Origin: Deinococcus sp. AJ005
GTDB lineage: Bacteria > Deinococcota > Deinococci > Deinococcales > Deinococcaceae
Direction: 5' to 3'
NCBI RefSeq assembly: GCF_009017495.1
Contig: NZ_CP044990.1
Coordinates: 1,445,001 to 1,509,000 of the forward strand
Length of the DNA: 64,000 nucleotides
In this document: in pieces, positions 11,141 through 23,120 of the stretch
How positions within the stretch are numbered: the first letter of the stretch is position 1
Layout: each line of letters opens with the position of its first letter
The notes under the pieces: model-generated
Database searches by the model: none
What the model saw: the letters and a program-made list of their open reading frames with translations, nothing else
What the model was told of the DNA's origin: nothing
Position numbers and translations under genes: made by a program

Positions 11141-12297
11141 ATGGAACTGACGGTTTTGGGCAGCACGGGGAGCATCGGCACGCAGGCGCTGGATGTGGCG
11201 CGCGAGCGTGGATACACCGTGTCGGCGCTGGCGGCGGGGCGCAATCTGGAACTGCTGGCTGCACAGGTGAAAGAGTTTCGTCCAACACTGGTCAGCGTTG
11301 ATCCAGCCGTCTACGGCGAGGCAAAAAAACTGCTGCCCGATGTACATCTGACTGCCGATGTCAGCGAGGTGGCCGCCATGAACACCGATGTGGTGGTCAA
11401 CGCCATGAGCGGCCTGATCGGGCTTGCCCCCACCCGCGCCGCCCTGCAAGCGGGGCAGGCGGTGGCGCTGGCCACCAAAGAGGCGATGGTCACGGCGGCG
11501 GGCCTGATCTGGGAGGCGGCGGCGGCGGGCGGCGGGCGCGTGGTTCCCGTGGATTCCGAACACACGGGCGTCTTTCAGTGCCTGACCGGAGAGGACATGG
11601 CAGACGTGGCCGAGGTGATCCTGACCGCCTCCGGCGGCCCCTTCCGCGACGGCCCCGCCGATCTGGGCGGCGTGACGCCCGCGCAGGCCCTGAAGCATCC
11701 GTCGTGGAGCATGGGGCCGAAGGTGACCATCGACAGCGCCACTTTAATGAACAAGGGGCTAGAGGTCATGGAGTGCGCCAGTCTATATGGATTGCCGCTG
11801 TCACAGGTGGGCGTGGTAGTTCACCCGCAGAGCTTGATCCACGCGGCGGTGCGCTTCCGCGACGGCAGCCTGAAAGCGCAGTTCGGCCCCACCGACATGC
11901 GGCTGCCGATTGCCTATGCCATAGACGCCGCCCCCACCGGAATGCAGCGCCCCGGTGACGTGCGCGGCGCGCGGCGTGGGCCGGAAGTGGCTGGACACCT
12001 GGGGTGGCCGATGCGCGGCACCTGGGAATTCCGCGAGCCGGATTTTGAGCGCTTCCCCTGCCTGGGTCTGGCCTACCGCGCGGGCGAGGTGGGCGGGTTG
12101 CAGCCTGTCGCCCTGAACGCGGCAGACGAGGTGGCGGTAGAGGCATTCCTGGCCGGACAACTGAACTTTACGGGCATTCCCAGATTGCTGGAGCGTGTGC
12201 TGGATGAAACTCCTGCTGGAACACTGGGCTGGGATTCGCTGGCGGAAACCGATGCCTGGGCGCGTGTGCGGGCCTGGGAACTGGTGGGGGTGAGGGC

Positions 12298-12301
<4 letters not shown>
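11141..12301 (+). CDS. dxr: 1-deoxy-D-xylulose 5-phosphate reductoisomerase
   Basis: Dxr converts DXP to MEP using NADPH, the second step of the non-mevalonate isoprenoid pathway. The 386-residue protein begins [17 protein letters not shown] (NADPH-binding). It has [23 protein letters not shown] and [14 protein letters not shown] (metal-binding Asp and Glu), SGGPFRD, and [26 protein letters not shown]. The ATG at 11141 was chosen because the upstream in-frame extension does not resemble the family. Its last bases overlap the GTG of rseP (GTGA), a gene order found in many bacteria. Confidence 0.96.
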
Positions 12302-13428
<1,127 letters not shown>

Positions 13429-13494
13429 AGCCGGAAAGCAGCATCCTGAGAGGGGAAATCCCATTCACTCACGCGCCATATCCAAAGGCTGTGT

Positions 13495-13500
13495 TAAAAC
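13495..13500 (+). promoter_or_regulatory. -10-like box TAAAAC before the secreted-protein gene
   Basis: TAAAAC is followed by seven bases and the ATG at 13508. It deviates from TANNNT in the last base. Confidence 0.35.
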
Positions 13501-13507
13501 AGTCTTC

Positions 13508-14356
13508 ATGATTGCAAAAGCGAAGATGATGCTGGCCCTGGGTCTGGCGACGGTGGGACTGACCACCCTGGGCACAGCAGGGGCAGCGGACGTGCGGCTG
13601 GGCCTCAACAGCAGCGTGGGCCTGGGCTGCCAGATTGTGGGCGGGCGCGTGGGCTTTCAGGAGGGCCGTTTCGGTCTGTACGGCCAGGGGGCCTACTGCA
13701 CCAGTAACGTGGAGGGCAAGTCGGGCACCGGATCCTTCGGCGGGCTGGTCACGGGCGATCTGTTCACCTTCAGCAACGTGACCACCTACGCCCTGATCGG
13801 TGCGGAGATCCAGGGCAGCAATACCGCCATTCAGGGCGGCCTGGGCCTGCGCTACGGCATTGCCCTGTTGCCGGTGGAAGCGTATGTGGAAGTGGGCGCG
13901 CAGCGCATCAGCACGGCGCTGCAACCCATCTACGGGCCGCGTCTGGCGGTGGGCATCAACTACCGCATCAATGTCGTCAACCTCCAGGGTCAGATTCCCG
14001 CGCCCCTGAAATTCGAGGACGGCGAGACCACCCAGTACGCGGGCAGCGCCCCCGCCGAGTGCAAGCTGACCCCCGAGCAGGACCTCGCCGCAGCGCGTGG
14101 AGCGGCCCGCGCTGCGGCGGACGAGGGACTGGGTGCGGCGGCGGGGGCCTACGGCGCGGCCTACTCGGGCGTGTCCTACAAGGTAGAAATCACCAACGTG
14201 GGCATCAACGGCAACACCGGCAGTGCGGGCGGCAAGGTCACCATCACTGCCACGCAGAACAGCAACGGTGAGAAGGTCAACGGCACCTACGGCGGCACCA
14301 TCAAACTGGTGCGCTCCGGCTGCGGCTGGCAGGCCACCGGCTACACCCGGAGCTGA
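13508..14356 (+). CDS. Secreted, probably outer-envelope protein of unknown function
   Basis: A 282-residue exported protein. Residues 1-27 are a signal peptide (MIAKAKMMLALGLATVGLTTLG, cleavage near AGA-A). The region to about residue 165 alternates polar and hydrophobic residues with many glycines (DVRLGLNSSVGLGCQIVGGRV, GGLGLRYGIALLPVEAYVEVG), as in beta-barrel or porin-like strands. An alanine-rich stretch (AAARGAARAAADEGLGAAAGAYG) and a beta-rich tail with a late cysteine follow. I do not recognise the family. It probably lies in the outer envelope. A terminator follows. Confidence 0.75.
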   Translation: MIAKAKMMLALGLATVGLTTLGTAGAADVRLGLNSSVGLGCQIVGGRVGFQEGRFGLYGQGAYCTSNVEGKSGTGSFGGLVTGDLFTFSNVTTYALIGAEIQGSNTAIQGGLGLRYGIALLPVEAYVEVGAQRISTALQPIYGPRLAVGINYRINVVNLQGQIPAPLKFEDGETTQYAGSAPAECKLTPEQDLAAARGAARAAADEGLGAAAGAYGAAYSGVSYKVEITNVGINGNTGSAGGKVTITATQNSNGEKVNGTYGGTIKLVRSGCGWQATGYTRS

Positions 14357-14372
14357 GAAACGGCCCTGAGCG

Positions 14373-14426
14373 TCTGACCGCTGAAATGCCGCGCCTGTTC
14401 GTGGCTGTTCAGCGGTCAGATTTTTG
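14373..14426 (+). terminator. Rho-independent terminator after the secreted-protein gene
   Basis: TCTGACCGCTGAA (14373-14385) and TTCAGCGGTCAGA (14408-14420) pair perfectly over 13 bases, followed by TTTTT. It also separates this gene from the convergent gene ending at 14432. Confidence 0.88.
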
Positions 14427-14431
14427 TGGCT

Positions 14432-14995
14432 TTACCGGCCCTTCGAGTGGTATTCCGCGTTCGGAATGAAGCCCAGAGCGCTGCTGACCCGGTTGGTCAT
14501 GTTGAACATGCCGATCACCTGTACGGCCTCCAGAATCTGGGCGTCGTCTAAACCCACGTCACGCAGAGGGGTCAGGTCCGATTCCATCATCCCGGCGGGT
14601 TGCAGGGTCAGCTTCTCGGCAAAGGCGCACAGGGCGGCCTCACGCGCGGACAGATTGGCGTGCCGCCAGTTGACGGCCACCGTGTCGGCCTTCTGCGCCT
14701 CCATGCCGTGTTCGCGCAGGGCCGCGCCGTGTGAGACCGCGCAGTACACGCAGCGGTTGAGGCCGCTGACCACCACGGCCATCATCTCGCGCTCGATGTT
14801 GCTCAGGTGGCCTGCCTTGTTGACCAGCAGGTTGAAATAATTCCACCACGCCAGAAACTGCTCGCCGTTCAGCGCCTGTGCGCGGAAGACGTTGGGCACG
14901 AAGCCCAGATTCGCCTCCGCCTTGTTCCACAGTTTGCGGATGCCCTCATGCGCGCCCTCTTCGGTGGGCACGGCCAGCCAGGAAATTTCATTCAT
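14432..14995 (-). CDS. Peroxidase-related carboxymuconolactone decarboxylase/AhpD-fold protein
   Basis: A 187-residue protein of the CMD/AhpD superfamily, in the uncharacterised peroxidase-related branch. The redox motif [15 protein letters not shown] holds the CxxC cysteines and the conserved histidine. Helical segments such as [17 protein letters not shown] precede it, and the C-terminal [13 protein letters not shown] is typical of this branch. By analogy with AhpD it may reduce peroxides or recycle a thiol partner, but no partner gene is adjacent. It is divergent from the metallo-beta-lactamase-fold gene with 32 bases between the starts. Confidence 0.85.
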   Translation of the reverse strand: MNEISWLAVPTEEGAHEGIRKLWNKAEANLGFVPNVFRAQALNGEQFLAWWNYFNLLVNKAGHLSNIEREMMAVVVSGLNRCVYCAVSHGAALREHGMEAQKADTVAVNWRHANLSAREAALCAFAEKLTLQPAGMMESDLTPLRDVGLDDAQILEAVQVIGMFNMTNRVSSALGFIPNAEYHSKGR

Positions 14996-15027
14996 GTGGA
15001 TTACAGCTTACGGCCCCGCTCCGTGAA

Positions 15028-15684
15028 ATGATCGCGCCAGTGACCGTTCTAGCCCCGAATGTCCGTGTTCAGACCCTATATGCCAATGTGTATCTACTGA
15101 GCAGCCCGGCGGGCCGTTTGCTGGTAGACGCCGGGGCGTGGCCCTACGCGGCCCGCTTTGACCGCCTGCTGCGCGACTTTGCCCCCGACGCCGTGCTGCT
15201 GACCCACGCGCATGTGGACCATTCCGGCGGCGCGTACAGGGCTGCCCAGCGCGGCATTCCGTTGCTGGCGCACCCGCTGGAACACCCGCAACTGACCGGC
15301 GAGGTCCACGATCTGCCGTATCCGGCGGGCCGCCCGGAGATTGGACGAATGGTGTCGCGGGCGCATCCCAAGGTGGCTGCCGACGCCCTGCAAGCTGTTC
15401 ACCCCGGCGAGACGGTGCTGGGCTGGGAAGTCGTGTCCTTGCCCGGCCACACCCCTGGTCAGATCGGCGTGAGCATGGACGGCGTGCTGGTGGCCGCCGA
15501 CGCGGTGATCGGCGCGAAGGACGGTGCCCATCTGCCCAAAGCCACCTACAACGCCGATCATGCCCAGGCCCGCCAGACCCTTCGGTATATGGCCGAGATG
15601 GATCTGCGCGCCATACTGCCCGGTCACGGCGGCCCCCTGACGCCGGAGCAGGTGCGGAAGCGGGCGGGGCGGCGGGAAGGTTGA
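15028..15684 (+). CDS. Metallo-beta-lactamase-fold hydrolase
   Basis: A 218-residue cytoplasmic protein with the MBL-fold metal motif THAHVDHSGG (HxHxDH), a later histidine in LPGHTPGQIG, an aspartate in VAADAVIG, and a last histidine in LPGHGGP. This pattern fits glyoxalase II-like or general thioester hydrolases. The substrate cannot be told. The ATG at 15028 gives the family-like start MIAPVTVLAPNVRVQTLYANVYLL; longer versions would run into the promoter of the divergent gene. Confidence 0.88.
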   Translation: MIAPVTVLAPNVRVQTLYANVYLLSSPAGRLLVDAGAWPYAARFDRLLRDFAPDAVLLTHAHVDHSGGAYRAAQRGIPLLAHPLEHPQLTGEVHDLPYPAGRPEIGRMVSRAHPKVAADALQAVHPGETVLGWEVVSLPGHTPGQIGVSMDGVLVAADAVIGAKDGAHLPKATYNADHAQARQTLRYMAEMDLRAILPGHGGPLTPEQVRKRAGRREG

Positions 15685-15732
15685 AGCTGCGGTAATCGTC
15701 TGAACTGTCATCCACAGCCTAGCGCCACCCAC

Positions 15733-15738
15733 TACACT
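15733..15738 (+). promoter_or_regulatory. -10 box TACACT of hrpB
   Basis: TACACT is followed by seven bases and the ATG at 15746, with no Shine-Dalgarno sequence. Confidence 0.5.
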
Positions 15739-15745
15739 TCTGCCC

Positions 15746-18271
15746 ATGCCTCCCCAGCCCCCCACCCTGCCCATTGCCGAGGTCATCCCAGCGGTGCGCG
15801 CGGCCCTGGCGGCGCACCCGCTGGTGGTGGTACAGGCCCCCCCTGGCGCGGGCAAGAGTACGGCGTTGCCGCTGGAACTGCTGAACGAACCGTGGCTGGC
15901 CGGACAATCGGTGATCATGCTCCAGCCCCGGCGGGTGGCGGCACGGGCAGTGGCCTCGCGGCTGGCCGAGGGCCTGGGCGAGCGGGTGGGCGAAACTGTG
16001 GGTTACCGCGTGCGCTTCGAGGCGCGCGTGTCAAAGCAGACCCGCCTGGAAGTCGTCACCGAGGGCATCCTGATCCGTCGCCTCCAGCGTGATCCGGAAC
16101 TGGACGGGGTGGGGCTGGTCATTCTCGATGAGTTCCACGAACGCAGCCTGAACGCCGATCTGGCACTGGCCCTGCTGCGCGAGGTGCAGGGGGCGTTGCG
16201 CGAAGATCTGCGCGTGCTGGTCATGAGCGCCACCCTGGACCCGGACCTGCCCGCCCGCCTGGGTGCGCCGCTGGTGGAAAGCGCGGGCCGCGCGTATCCG
16301 GTGGAGGTGCGATACCTGCCCACAGACCCGGTGGGCCGTGTTGAGGACGCCGTGGCCCGCAGGGTGCGGCAGTCTCTGACTGAGGATGAGGGCGACATCC
16401 TGGCTTTCCTGCCCGGCGTGCGCGAGATTCGTGGGGCCGCCGCGCAACTGGCCGATGTGCAACTGGGAGAGGGGGGGGTGCTGGTACTGCCGCTCTACGG
16501 CGATCTGAGCGTCAAAGATCAGCGCCGCGCCCTGTTGCCTGATCCTGATGGGCGGCGCAAGGTGGTGCTGGCCACCAGCATTGCCGAGACCTCGCTGACC
16601 ATTGACGGCGTGCGCGTGGTGGTGGACGGCGGACAGAGTCGCACCCAGGCGTTTGATCCCGCCACGGGATTGAGCCGCATGGTCACGGGCCGCGTCACCC
16701 GCGACAGCGCCACCCAGCGGGCCGGACGCGCGGGCCGCACCGCGCCGGGCGTGGCCTACCGCCTGTGGCCGGAGCGCACCCAGCCGCTGCTGCCCCCCGC
16801 CCGCCCGCCGGAGGTGCTGGAGGCAGACCTCGCGCCGCTGGTGCTGGAGCTGGCCGCCTGGGGTGCGCCAGACCCCGCTGGATTGGCGTGGCTGGACGCG
16901 CCGCCCGCCCCCCGTGTGGAAACGGCCCGCGCCCTGCTGCGTGGCCTGAACGCCTTAGATGACACGGGCCGCGTCACCCCGGAAGGTCAGCGTCTACTGG
17001 AATTTCCCACCCATCCGCGTCTCGCTCATCTGCTGACGGGCGGGGCAGAGGCTGGCCTGGGACCACTGGCCGCCGATCTGGCCGCGCTGCTGGAGGAACG
17101 CGATCCGCTCCCTCCCGGCTCAGGCGCGGACCTGACCGAACGCGTGGAGGCGTTACGGGTGTGGCGGGCTGGGCACGGCAGCAGGGGAGACGTCGCCGTG
17201 CTGGAGCGCATCGAGCGGCTGGCCAAGCAGTGGCGTGGGCTGCTGGATGTGCGCCCAGACAACGCCGAACCCGATCCCTACGATCTGGGCGAACTGATTG
17301 CCCTGGCCTATCCCGAACGCCTCGCATTGCCGCGCGAGGTACTGCCCAGCGGTCTGCGGGGCCGCTTTCTGCTGGCGGGCGGTCAGGGCGTGGCGCTGCC
17401 GGAGGGGGACGCCCTGGCCGGAGCAGAGGCGCTGGCGGTGGCCCACGTGGACGCCCGCGCCCTGAATCCCAGCAACGCCGAGGGCCGCATCTATCTGGCG
17501 GCTCCCCTTGCTCTGTCTGCCCTGGAATCCCGCGCCGCATGGATGGAAAGCGTCCGCTGGGACACCCGCACGGGAACCCTGCTCGCCCAGAATGAACGCC
17601 GCGTGGGGGCGCTTGTCCTTGAAACCCGTCCCCTGAAGGAATTGCCTGCCGAGCTGCGGATAGAGGCCCTCAGCGGGGCCATCCGCGCCGAGGGGCTGCA
17701 CCTGCTGACCTTTCCCCGCGAGGCCGCGGGTCTGCGCGCCCGCGTGCAGTCGTTGCGCCACTGGCACCCCGAAGGCGACTGGCCCAATCTCTCCGATGCT
17801 GCGTTGCTGGGGACGCTGGGAGACTGGCTCGGCCCGCATCTGGGCATGGCGCGCACGCGGGAAGACCTGGGGCGCATCAACCTTCTGCCCGCATTGCAGG
17901 CGCTGCTGCCCTGGCCTTTGCCGCAGCAACTCGAAGACCTCGCGCCTACGCACCTGGGGGTTTCCACGGGCAGCCGCATCCGGCTGGAATATCGTTCAGA
18001 CGGTTCGCCTCCTATTCTGGCCGTCAAGTTGCAGGAACTGTTTGGGCTGGCCGACACGCCCGCCGTCAACGGGGGCCGCACCCCAGTGCTGCTGCATCTG
18101 CTGTCGCCCGCCGGACGGCCCGTGCAGGTTACGCAAGACCTGCGGAGTTTCTGGAATTCGTCGTATTTCGAGGTTCGCAAGGACCTGCGGGGCCGCTATC
18201 CCCGGCATCCCTGGCCGGATGACCCGTGGACCCACGCGCCGATGAAGGGGATCAAACGACGCGGCGTATGA
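15746..18271 (+). CDS. hrpB: ATP-dependent helicase HrpB (DExH-box)
   Basis: An 841-residue SF2 helicase of the DEAH/RHA group. Motif I is QAPPGAGKSTALP (about residues 30-42), motif II DEFHERSL, motif III SATL, and the motif V/VI region is SIAETSLTIDGV through TQRAGRAGRTAPG. A helicase-associated region and the HrpB-specific C-terminal domain (GSRIRLEYRSDGSPPILAVKLQELFG and YPKHPWPDDP-like WPDDPW) complete the normal length. Its cellular role in bacteria is unclear; RNA remodelling is assumed from the family. The stop overlaps the following methyltransferase start (ATGA). Confidence 0.95.
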   Translation: MPPQPPTLPIAEVIPAVRAALAAHPLVVVQAPPGAGKSTALPLELLNEPWLAGQSVIMLQPRRVAARAVASRLAEGLGERVGETVGYRVRFEARVSKQTRLEVVTEGILIRRLQRDPELDGVGLVILDEFHERSLNADLALALLREVQGALREDLRVLVMSATLDPDLPARLGAPLVESAGRAYPVEVRYLPTDPVGRVEDAVARRVRQSLTEDEGDILAFLPGVREIRGAAAQLADVQLGEGGVLVLPLYGDLSVKDQRRALLPDPDGRRKVVLATSIAETSLTIDGVRVVVDGGQSRTQAFDPATGLSRMVTGRVTRDSATQRAGRAGRTAPGVAYRLWPERTQPLLPPARPPEVLEADLAPLVLELAAWGAPDPAGLAWLDAPPAPRVETARALLRGLNALDDTGRVTPEGQRLLEFPTHPRLAHLLTGGAEAGLGPLAADLAALLEERDPLPPGSGADLTERVEALRVWRAGHGSRGDVAVLERIERLAKQWRGLLDVRPDNAEPDPYDLGELIALAYPERLALPREVLPSGLRGRFLLAGGQGVALPEGDALAGAEALAVAHVDARALNPSNAEGRIYLAAPLALSALESRAAWMESVRWDTRTGTLLAQNERRVGALVLETRPLKELPAELRIEALSGAIRAEGLHLLTFPREAAGLRARVQSLRHWHPEGDWPNLSDAALLGTLGDWLGPHLGMARTREDLGRINLLPALQALLPWPLPQQLEDLAPTHLGVSTGSRIRLEYRSDGSPPILAVKLQELFGLADTPAVNGGRTPVLLHLLSPAGRPVQVTQDLRSFWNSSYFEVRKDLRGRYPRHPWPDDPWTHAPMKGIKRRGV

Positions 18272-18897
18272 ATCTCTGGCCGCGCATGATCTCTGCGGCC
18301 TACGCCCCGCTGGGCTGGCGGCGGGCGGGCTTCGTGCTGGACCTGATTCTTCCCCACCTACCACCTGGACGCGTGCTGGACCTGGGTGCGGGAACGGGCC
18401 ACACGGCGGCGCTGCTGACCCAGAAGGGTTGGGCTGTGACGATGGCCGATGTCTCGCCGCACACTGGAGCGCTGGGGCAGCGGTTGGTGGCGCACCCCAT
18501 CGCCGCGCGGCTGGGCCGTGAATCTGGCGTGCCGCGCGTGCTGTATGACGGCTCGACATTGCCTTTTCCAGACCGCTCATTTGACGTGGTGCTGCTGGCC
18601 TTCGTGCTGCATCACTGCCCCCATCCGGCGGCGGTGCTGCGGGAAGCGGCGCGGGTGTCACGGCGCGTCTTGGTGCTGGAGGACGGCAATGGCGAGTCCG
18701 CTCCGAACCGTCTGGACCGCGTGACCGACGCCCTGATCAATCTGGAATTCGGCCACCCGCACGGCGAGCGCTCGCGCCTGGAATGGCTGGGGATGTTTGC
18801 CGCCTGTGGCCTGGGCGTGGAGCAGGAGCAGGGCTTCACCTCCCGCTTCGGTGGACTCAGGGGCAGGCACCGGCTGTACGTGCTGAATCGCCTATAG
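18268..18897 (+). CDS. SAM-dependent class I methyltransferase
   Basis: A 209-residue protein with the SAM-binding motif VLDLGAGTGHTAAL (about residues 34-47), an acidic post-II position (MADVSPHT), and the Methyltransf_11-type motif FDVVLLAFVLHHCPHP. The ATG overlaps the hrpB stop by four bases, so it is read from the hrpB transcript. The substrate is unknown; the UbiE-like sequence suggests a small molecule or lipid rather than nucleic acid. Confidence 0.88.
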   Translation: MNLWPRMISAAYAPLGWRRAGFVLDLILPHLPPGRVLDLGAGTGHTAALLTQKGWAVTMADVSPHTGALGQRLVAHPIAARLGRESGVPRVLYDGSTLPFPDRSFDVVLLAFVLHHCPHPAAVLREAARVSRRVLVLEDGNGESAPNRLDRVTDALINLEFGHPHGERSRLEWLGMFAACGLGVEQEQGFTSRFGGLRGRHRLYVLNRL

Positions 18898-19015
18898 TGT
18901 GCAATTGTTCACCACGCGGGTTTTCTGGCGTGGCCCCTCAACTTCCATTCGCCCACGGGCCGCAACGGTCTCCCGAATCCGGCCCGCGCTGTGATGTCTC
19001 CCGCAAGGAATTCCC

Positions 19016-20152
<1,137 letters not shown>

Positions 20153-20170
20153 ACTCAGGCTCCTGGCGCG

Positions 20171-20176
20171 TATGAT
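20171..20176 (+). promoter_or_regulatory. -10 box TATGAT before the lipid kinase gene
   Basis: TATGAT abuts a GTG at 20177 and lies nine bases before an in-frame GTG at 20186. Since transcription must begin downstream of the box, the second GTG is the likely start. Confidence 0.5.
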
Positions 20177-20185
20177 GTGCCTGAC

Positions 20186-21121
20186 GTGAGCGCCCCCCAA
20201 TCCTCGGTTCCCCCGCTGGCCGTCGTCCTCAACCCCAACGCGGGCGGGGGACTGGCCACGCGCGAGTGGCCGCGCCTTGAAGCCGAGTTGAAGCGGCGCG
20301 GCCAGCCCTTCGAGCTGATTCTGGAAGACAGCGGCGAGGACGCCCTGGCCCGCATTCAGGCTCTGCCGCCGCACATTGCTGTGCTGGCGGTGGGCGGCGA
20401 CGGCACGGTGGGCGCGCTGCTGCCAGCGCTGGTCTCCGTCCCCAAGCGGCAGGGCCGCCCGCTGGCCGTGGTGCCGTTGGGAACGGGCAACGACTTCGCG
20501 GGGATGCTGGGCCTCAAAACTGGACAGTTCGCGGAGGCGCTGGACCGCCTGACCTTCCAGCCCCGCAACGTGGACGCCCTGGAGGTCCGCATTCTGGATG
20601 GCGATGGCGCGGGCCGCACGCATGTGTTGCTGAATGGCCTGGGCCTGGGCTTCGACGCCGCCGTGACCGCCAACATGGCCCGCGCTCCCAGGCAGTTTCA
20701 GGGCTTCGCGCGCTACGCGTGGTCCGCCGTCGCCACTGTCCGCGAGCTACACCTGTCTGAGGTGCAGATCACGCTGGACGGGCAGCCTTTTTACAGCGGT
20801 CCCAGCCCCATTGTGGCGGTCATGAATGGCACCCGCTACGGCGGCGGCTTCCTGATCAGCCCGCAGTCCAGCCCACGTGACGGCCTGCTGGACGTGGTGG
20901 CGGGCGGCCCGATGAACCGTTTTCAACTGGTCAAACTGATGTTGCGCGTATTGCGCGGCACCCATCTGGATCAGCCGCAGGTGCGCACGGCGCAGGGTCG
21001 TGAAGTCACGGTGCGCTGGGATACGCCTACGCCGCTGCACCTGGACGGCGATCTGCATGGACAGGTGACGGCGATCAAGGTACGGGTGTTAGAGGGCGTG
21101 GTGAAGTTGCTGAATGGGTGA
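20186..21121 (+). CDS. DagK/YegS-family lipid kinase
   Basis: A 311-residue member of the diacylglycerol/sphingosine kinase catalytic family. The N-terminal domain has [10 protein letters not shown] (nucleotide binding), [15 protein letters not shown] (the GGDGT motif) and [10 protein letters not shown]. The C-terminal beta-domain contains [23 protein letters not shown]. It phosphorylates diacylglycerol or a related lipid with ATP, probably to recycle lipid head-group turnover products. The GTG at 20186 was chosen because the -10 box leaves no room for the earlier GTG. Confidence 0.9.
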   Translation: MSAPQSSVPPLAVVLNPNAGGGLATREWPRLEAELKRRGQPFELILEDSGEDALARIQALPPHIAVLAVGGDGTVGALLPALVSVPKRQGRPLAVVPLGTGNDFAGMLGLKTGQFAEALDRLTFQPRNVDALEVRILDGDGAGRTHVLLNGLGLGFDAAVTANMARAPRQFQGFARYAWSAVATVRELHLSEVQITLDGQPFYSGPSPIVAVMNGTRYGGGFLISPQSSPRDGLLDVVAGGPMNRFQLVKLMLRVLRGTHLDQPQVRTAQGREVTVRWDTPTPLHLDGDLHGQVTAIKVRVLEGVVKLLNG

Positions 21122-21148
21122 GCGGGATGTCCCGGCCCAGACCTGAAC

Positions 21149-21619
21149 TTACTGAATCCTCTTCATGGTGCAGTTCGATAGACCTGCTTTGTCGCCCGTT
21201 CTGACGTAGTCCCCATATATGCCACGGCCCGTCTGGAAAGCGTAGACGCCCTGAACTGTCTGTCCGATTTCGACAGGGGTATTGATCAGGCCGTTGCAAT
21301 CCCGCTTCTGGTCGTAAGGAGCCTTCGTCACGTTGATGGAGATATGGGGCCTGATCTCTCCGCCAGCCGAGTAGGATGCCGACGCGTTATCAACACCCTT
21401 GACGTCTTCACCCACGTAGAACACCACACCTCGCTCGTTGGAATAGAGGACTGGAATCGTCACTGTGGACGGCTTCAGCCCATCCTCCCACGCCACTTCC
21501 CAGACCTGGCCGGGGGTAAACACCGGGTCAATGAGGGGCTGTTCCTGAGTTGTTGTGGGAGCGCAAGCGCCGAGAAAAGCCACCATAACCGGAGCCAGAA
21601 GAGCGGAAGACAGTTTCAT
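21149..21619 (-). CDS. Small lipoprotein of unknown function
   Basis: A 156-residue protein with a lipoprotein signal: MKLSSALLAPVMVAFLGAC, with the lipobox LGAC at residues 16-19. The mature part (PVFTPGQVWEVAWEDGLKPSTVTIPVLY) is beta-rich and has a later cysteine pair (KRDCNGL and LSNCTMK) that may form a disulfide. I do not recognise the family. An alternative GTG start four codons upstream (21631) cannot be excluded, as neither has a clear ribosome binding site. It lies downstream of asnS in the same direction, 41 bases away, and converges on the lipid kinase gene. Confidence 0.8.
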   Translation of the reverse strand: MKLSSALLAPVMVAFLGACAPTTTQEQPLIDPVFTPGQVWEVAWEDGLKPSTVTIPVLYSNERGVVFYVGEDVKGVDNASASYSAGGEIRPHISINVTKAPYDQKRDCNGLINTPVEIGQTVQGVYAFQTGRGIYGDYVRTGDKAGLSNCTMKRIQ

Positions 21620-21660
21620 CGGCGAGCGCACAACCCACGCCCCTCTTTCGGAATTCTGAC

Positions 21661-23004
21661 TCAGGGCCGCATCCGCGTCAGCATGCGCGGGAAGGGAATC
21701 GCCTCGCGGATATGGTCAAGGCCGCAGATCCAGGCAATCACGCGCTCCAGGCCCATGCCGTAGCCCGCGTGCGGCACGCTGCCCACCCGCCGCAAATCCA
21801 GATACCAGTCGAATTCGTCCAGCGGCAAGCCCTGTTCCTCAATCCGCGACTTGAGCAGCCCGTAATCGTGAATGCGCTCGCTGCCGCCGATGATCTCGCC
21901 GTAGCCTTCGGGGGCAATCACATCGTCGCACAGGGCCACGCGGGGGTCTTCGGGGTCCGGCTGCATATAGAACGCCTTGATGGCCGCCGGGTATTTCTCG
22001 ATGATCACCGGGCGGTCAAAGTGGTGGCCCAGAATCGTCTCGTGCGGCGCGCCCAGATCGTCGCCCCACTCCACGGGCTGCACGTCCTCCTGCACGTTGG
22101 GAGGTAGATCCTTGTTTTCGATGTGCTGCCGCACGATTTCCAGCGCCTCGGTGTAGGTGATGCGCGGGTAGTTGCCCTCGGCGGCTCCGGCCAGTTTGGC
22201 GGTGTCGCGGCCCAGCAGTTCCAGCTCCGGCGCGCACTCGTCCAGCGCGCGGTGCACGATGAAGCTGAGCATCCGCTCCTGCAAATCCAGATTCTCGCGG
22301 TGGGTGCTGGGGGCCACCTCCGGCTCGATCATCCAGAATTCCAGCAGGTGGCGGCGCGTCTTGCTCTTCTCGGCGCGGAAGGTGGGGCCGGAGGTGTAGA
22401 CCTTGCCGAAGGCAAACGCCCCCGCCTCGGCGTGAAGCTGCCCGGTTTGCGACAGGTACGCCTTGTCCTCGCCGAACAGGTCGATTTCAAACAGCTCCGT
22501 GGTGTCCTCGGCGGCGTTGGGCGTGAAAAACGGCGCGTCGAAGCGGATGAAACCCTCGCCGTGAAAGAAAGTGGCGATTGAGCGCTGAACGCAGTCGCGC
22601 ACCCGCATCACGGCCCACGGGCGGCGGTGCCTGAGCCACAGGTGACGGTGATCCATCAAAAACTCGATGCCGTGTTCCTTGGGCGTGATGGGGTATTCGC
22701 CGTGGTTCTCAGAAATCGGCGTGATCTCGCGCACGCTCAGCTCCACGCCGCCGGGGGCGCGCTCATCGGCCCTGACCTCGCCAGTGATGGTCACGGCCTG
22801 CTCCTGGGTCAGCCGTTTGGCGGCCTCAAACACGTCCTCGGCCACGTCGCCCTTGAACACGGTGGCCTGTACGAAGCCGCTGCCGTCGCGCAGTTTCAGG
22901 AATTGCAGCTTGCCCTTGCCGCTCTTGTCGGTCAGCCAGGCATGAACGCTGACGGTCTGCCCGAGGTGGTCTTTAAGGTCATGAATGCTGGAAGTTGGTG
23001 CCAT
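21661..23004 (-). CDS. asnS: Asparaginyl-tRNA synthetase
   Basis: A 447-residue class IIb synthetase that charges tRNA(Asn). The N-terminal OB-fold ([29 protein letters not shown]) binds the anticodon. The catalytic core has [47 protein letters not shown] (motif 2 region), the AsnRS-type [31 protein letters not shown] (motif 3) and [13 protein letters not shown]. These residues favour AsnRS over archaeal-type AspRS. A CATAAT box lies seven bases before the ATG, so the transcript is probably leaderless. Confidence 0.95.
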   Translation of the reverse strand: MAPTSSIHDLKDHLGQTVSVHAWLTDKSGKGKLQFLKLRDGSGFVQATVFKGDVAEDVFEAAKRLTQEQAVTITGEVRADERAPGGVELSVREITPISENHGEYPITPKEHGIEFLMDHRHLWLRHRRPWAVMRVRDCVQRSIATFFHGEGFIRFDAPFFTPNAAEDTTELFEIDLFGEDKAYLSQTGQLHAEAGAFAFGKVYTSGPTFRAEKSKTRRHLLEFWMIEPEVAPSTHRENLDLQERMLSFIVHRALDECAPELELLGRDTAKLAGAAEGNYPRITYTEALEIVRQHIENKDLPPNVQEDVQPVEWGDDLGAPHETILGHHFDRPVIIEKYPAAIKAFYMQPDPEDPRVALCDDVIAPEGYGEIIGGSERIHDYGLLKSRIEEQGLPLDEFDWYLDLRRVGSVPHAGYGMGLERVIAWICGLDHIREAIPFPRMLTRMRP

Positions 23005-23011
23005 GCGCGGA

Positions 23012-23017
23012 ATTATG
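23012..23017 (-). promoter_or_regulatory. -10 box CATAAT of asnS
   Basis: On the minus strand CATAAT is followed by seven bases and the asnS ATG at 23004. Confidence 0.45.
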
Positions 23018-23120
23018 GCAGAGGCGGGGGCGGCGGCGCAGGTGGCCCGCTGCTTTCTCCGGGTGTCCCGGTAGGAGAGGAATGATCTGGCGGCAAACCC
23101 GCGCGTGCAAGGTCCAGTCG

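Noticed and set aside
21661..23004. Archaeal-type non-discriminating AspRS
   Set aside because: Motif 2 and 3 regions ([51 protein letters not shown]) match AsnRS better.
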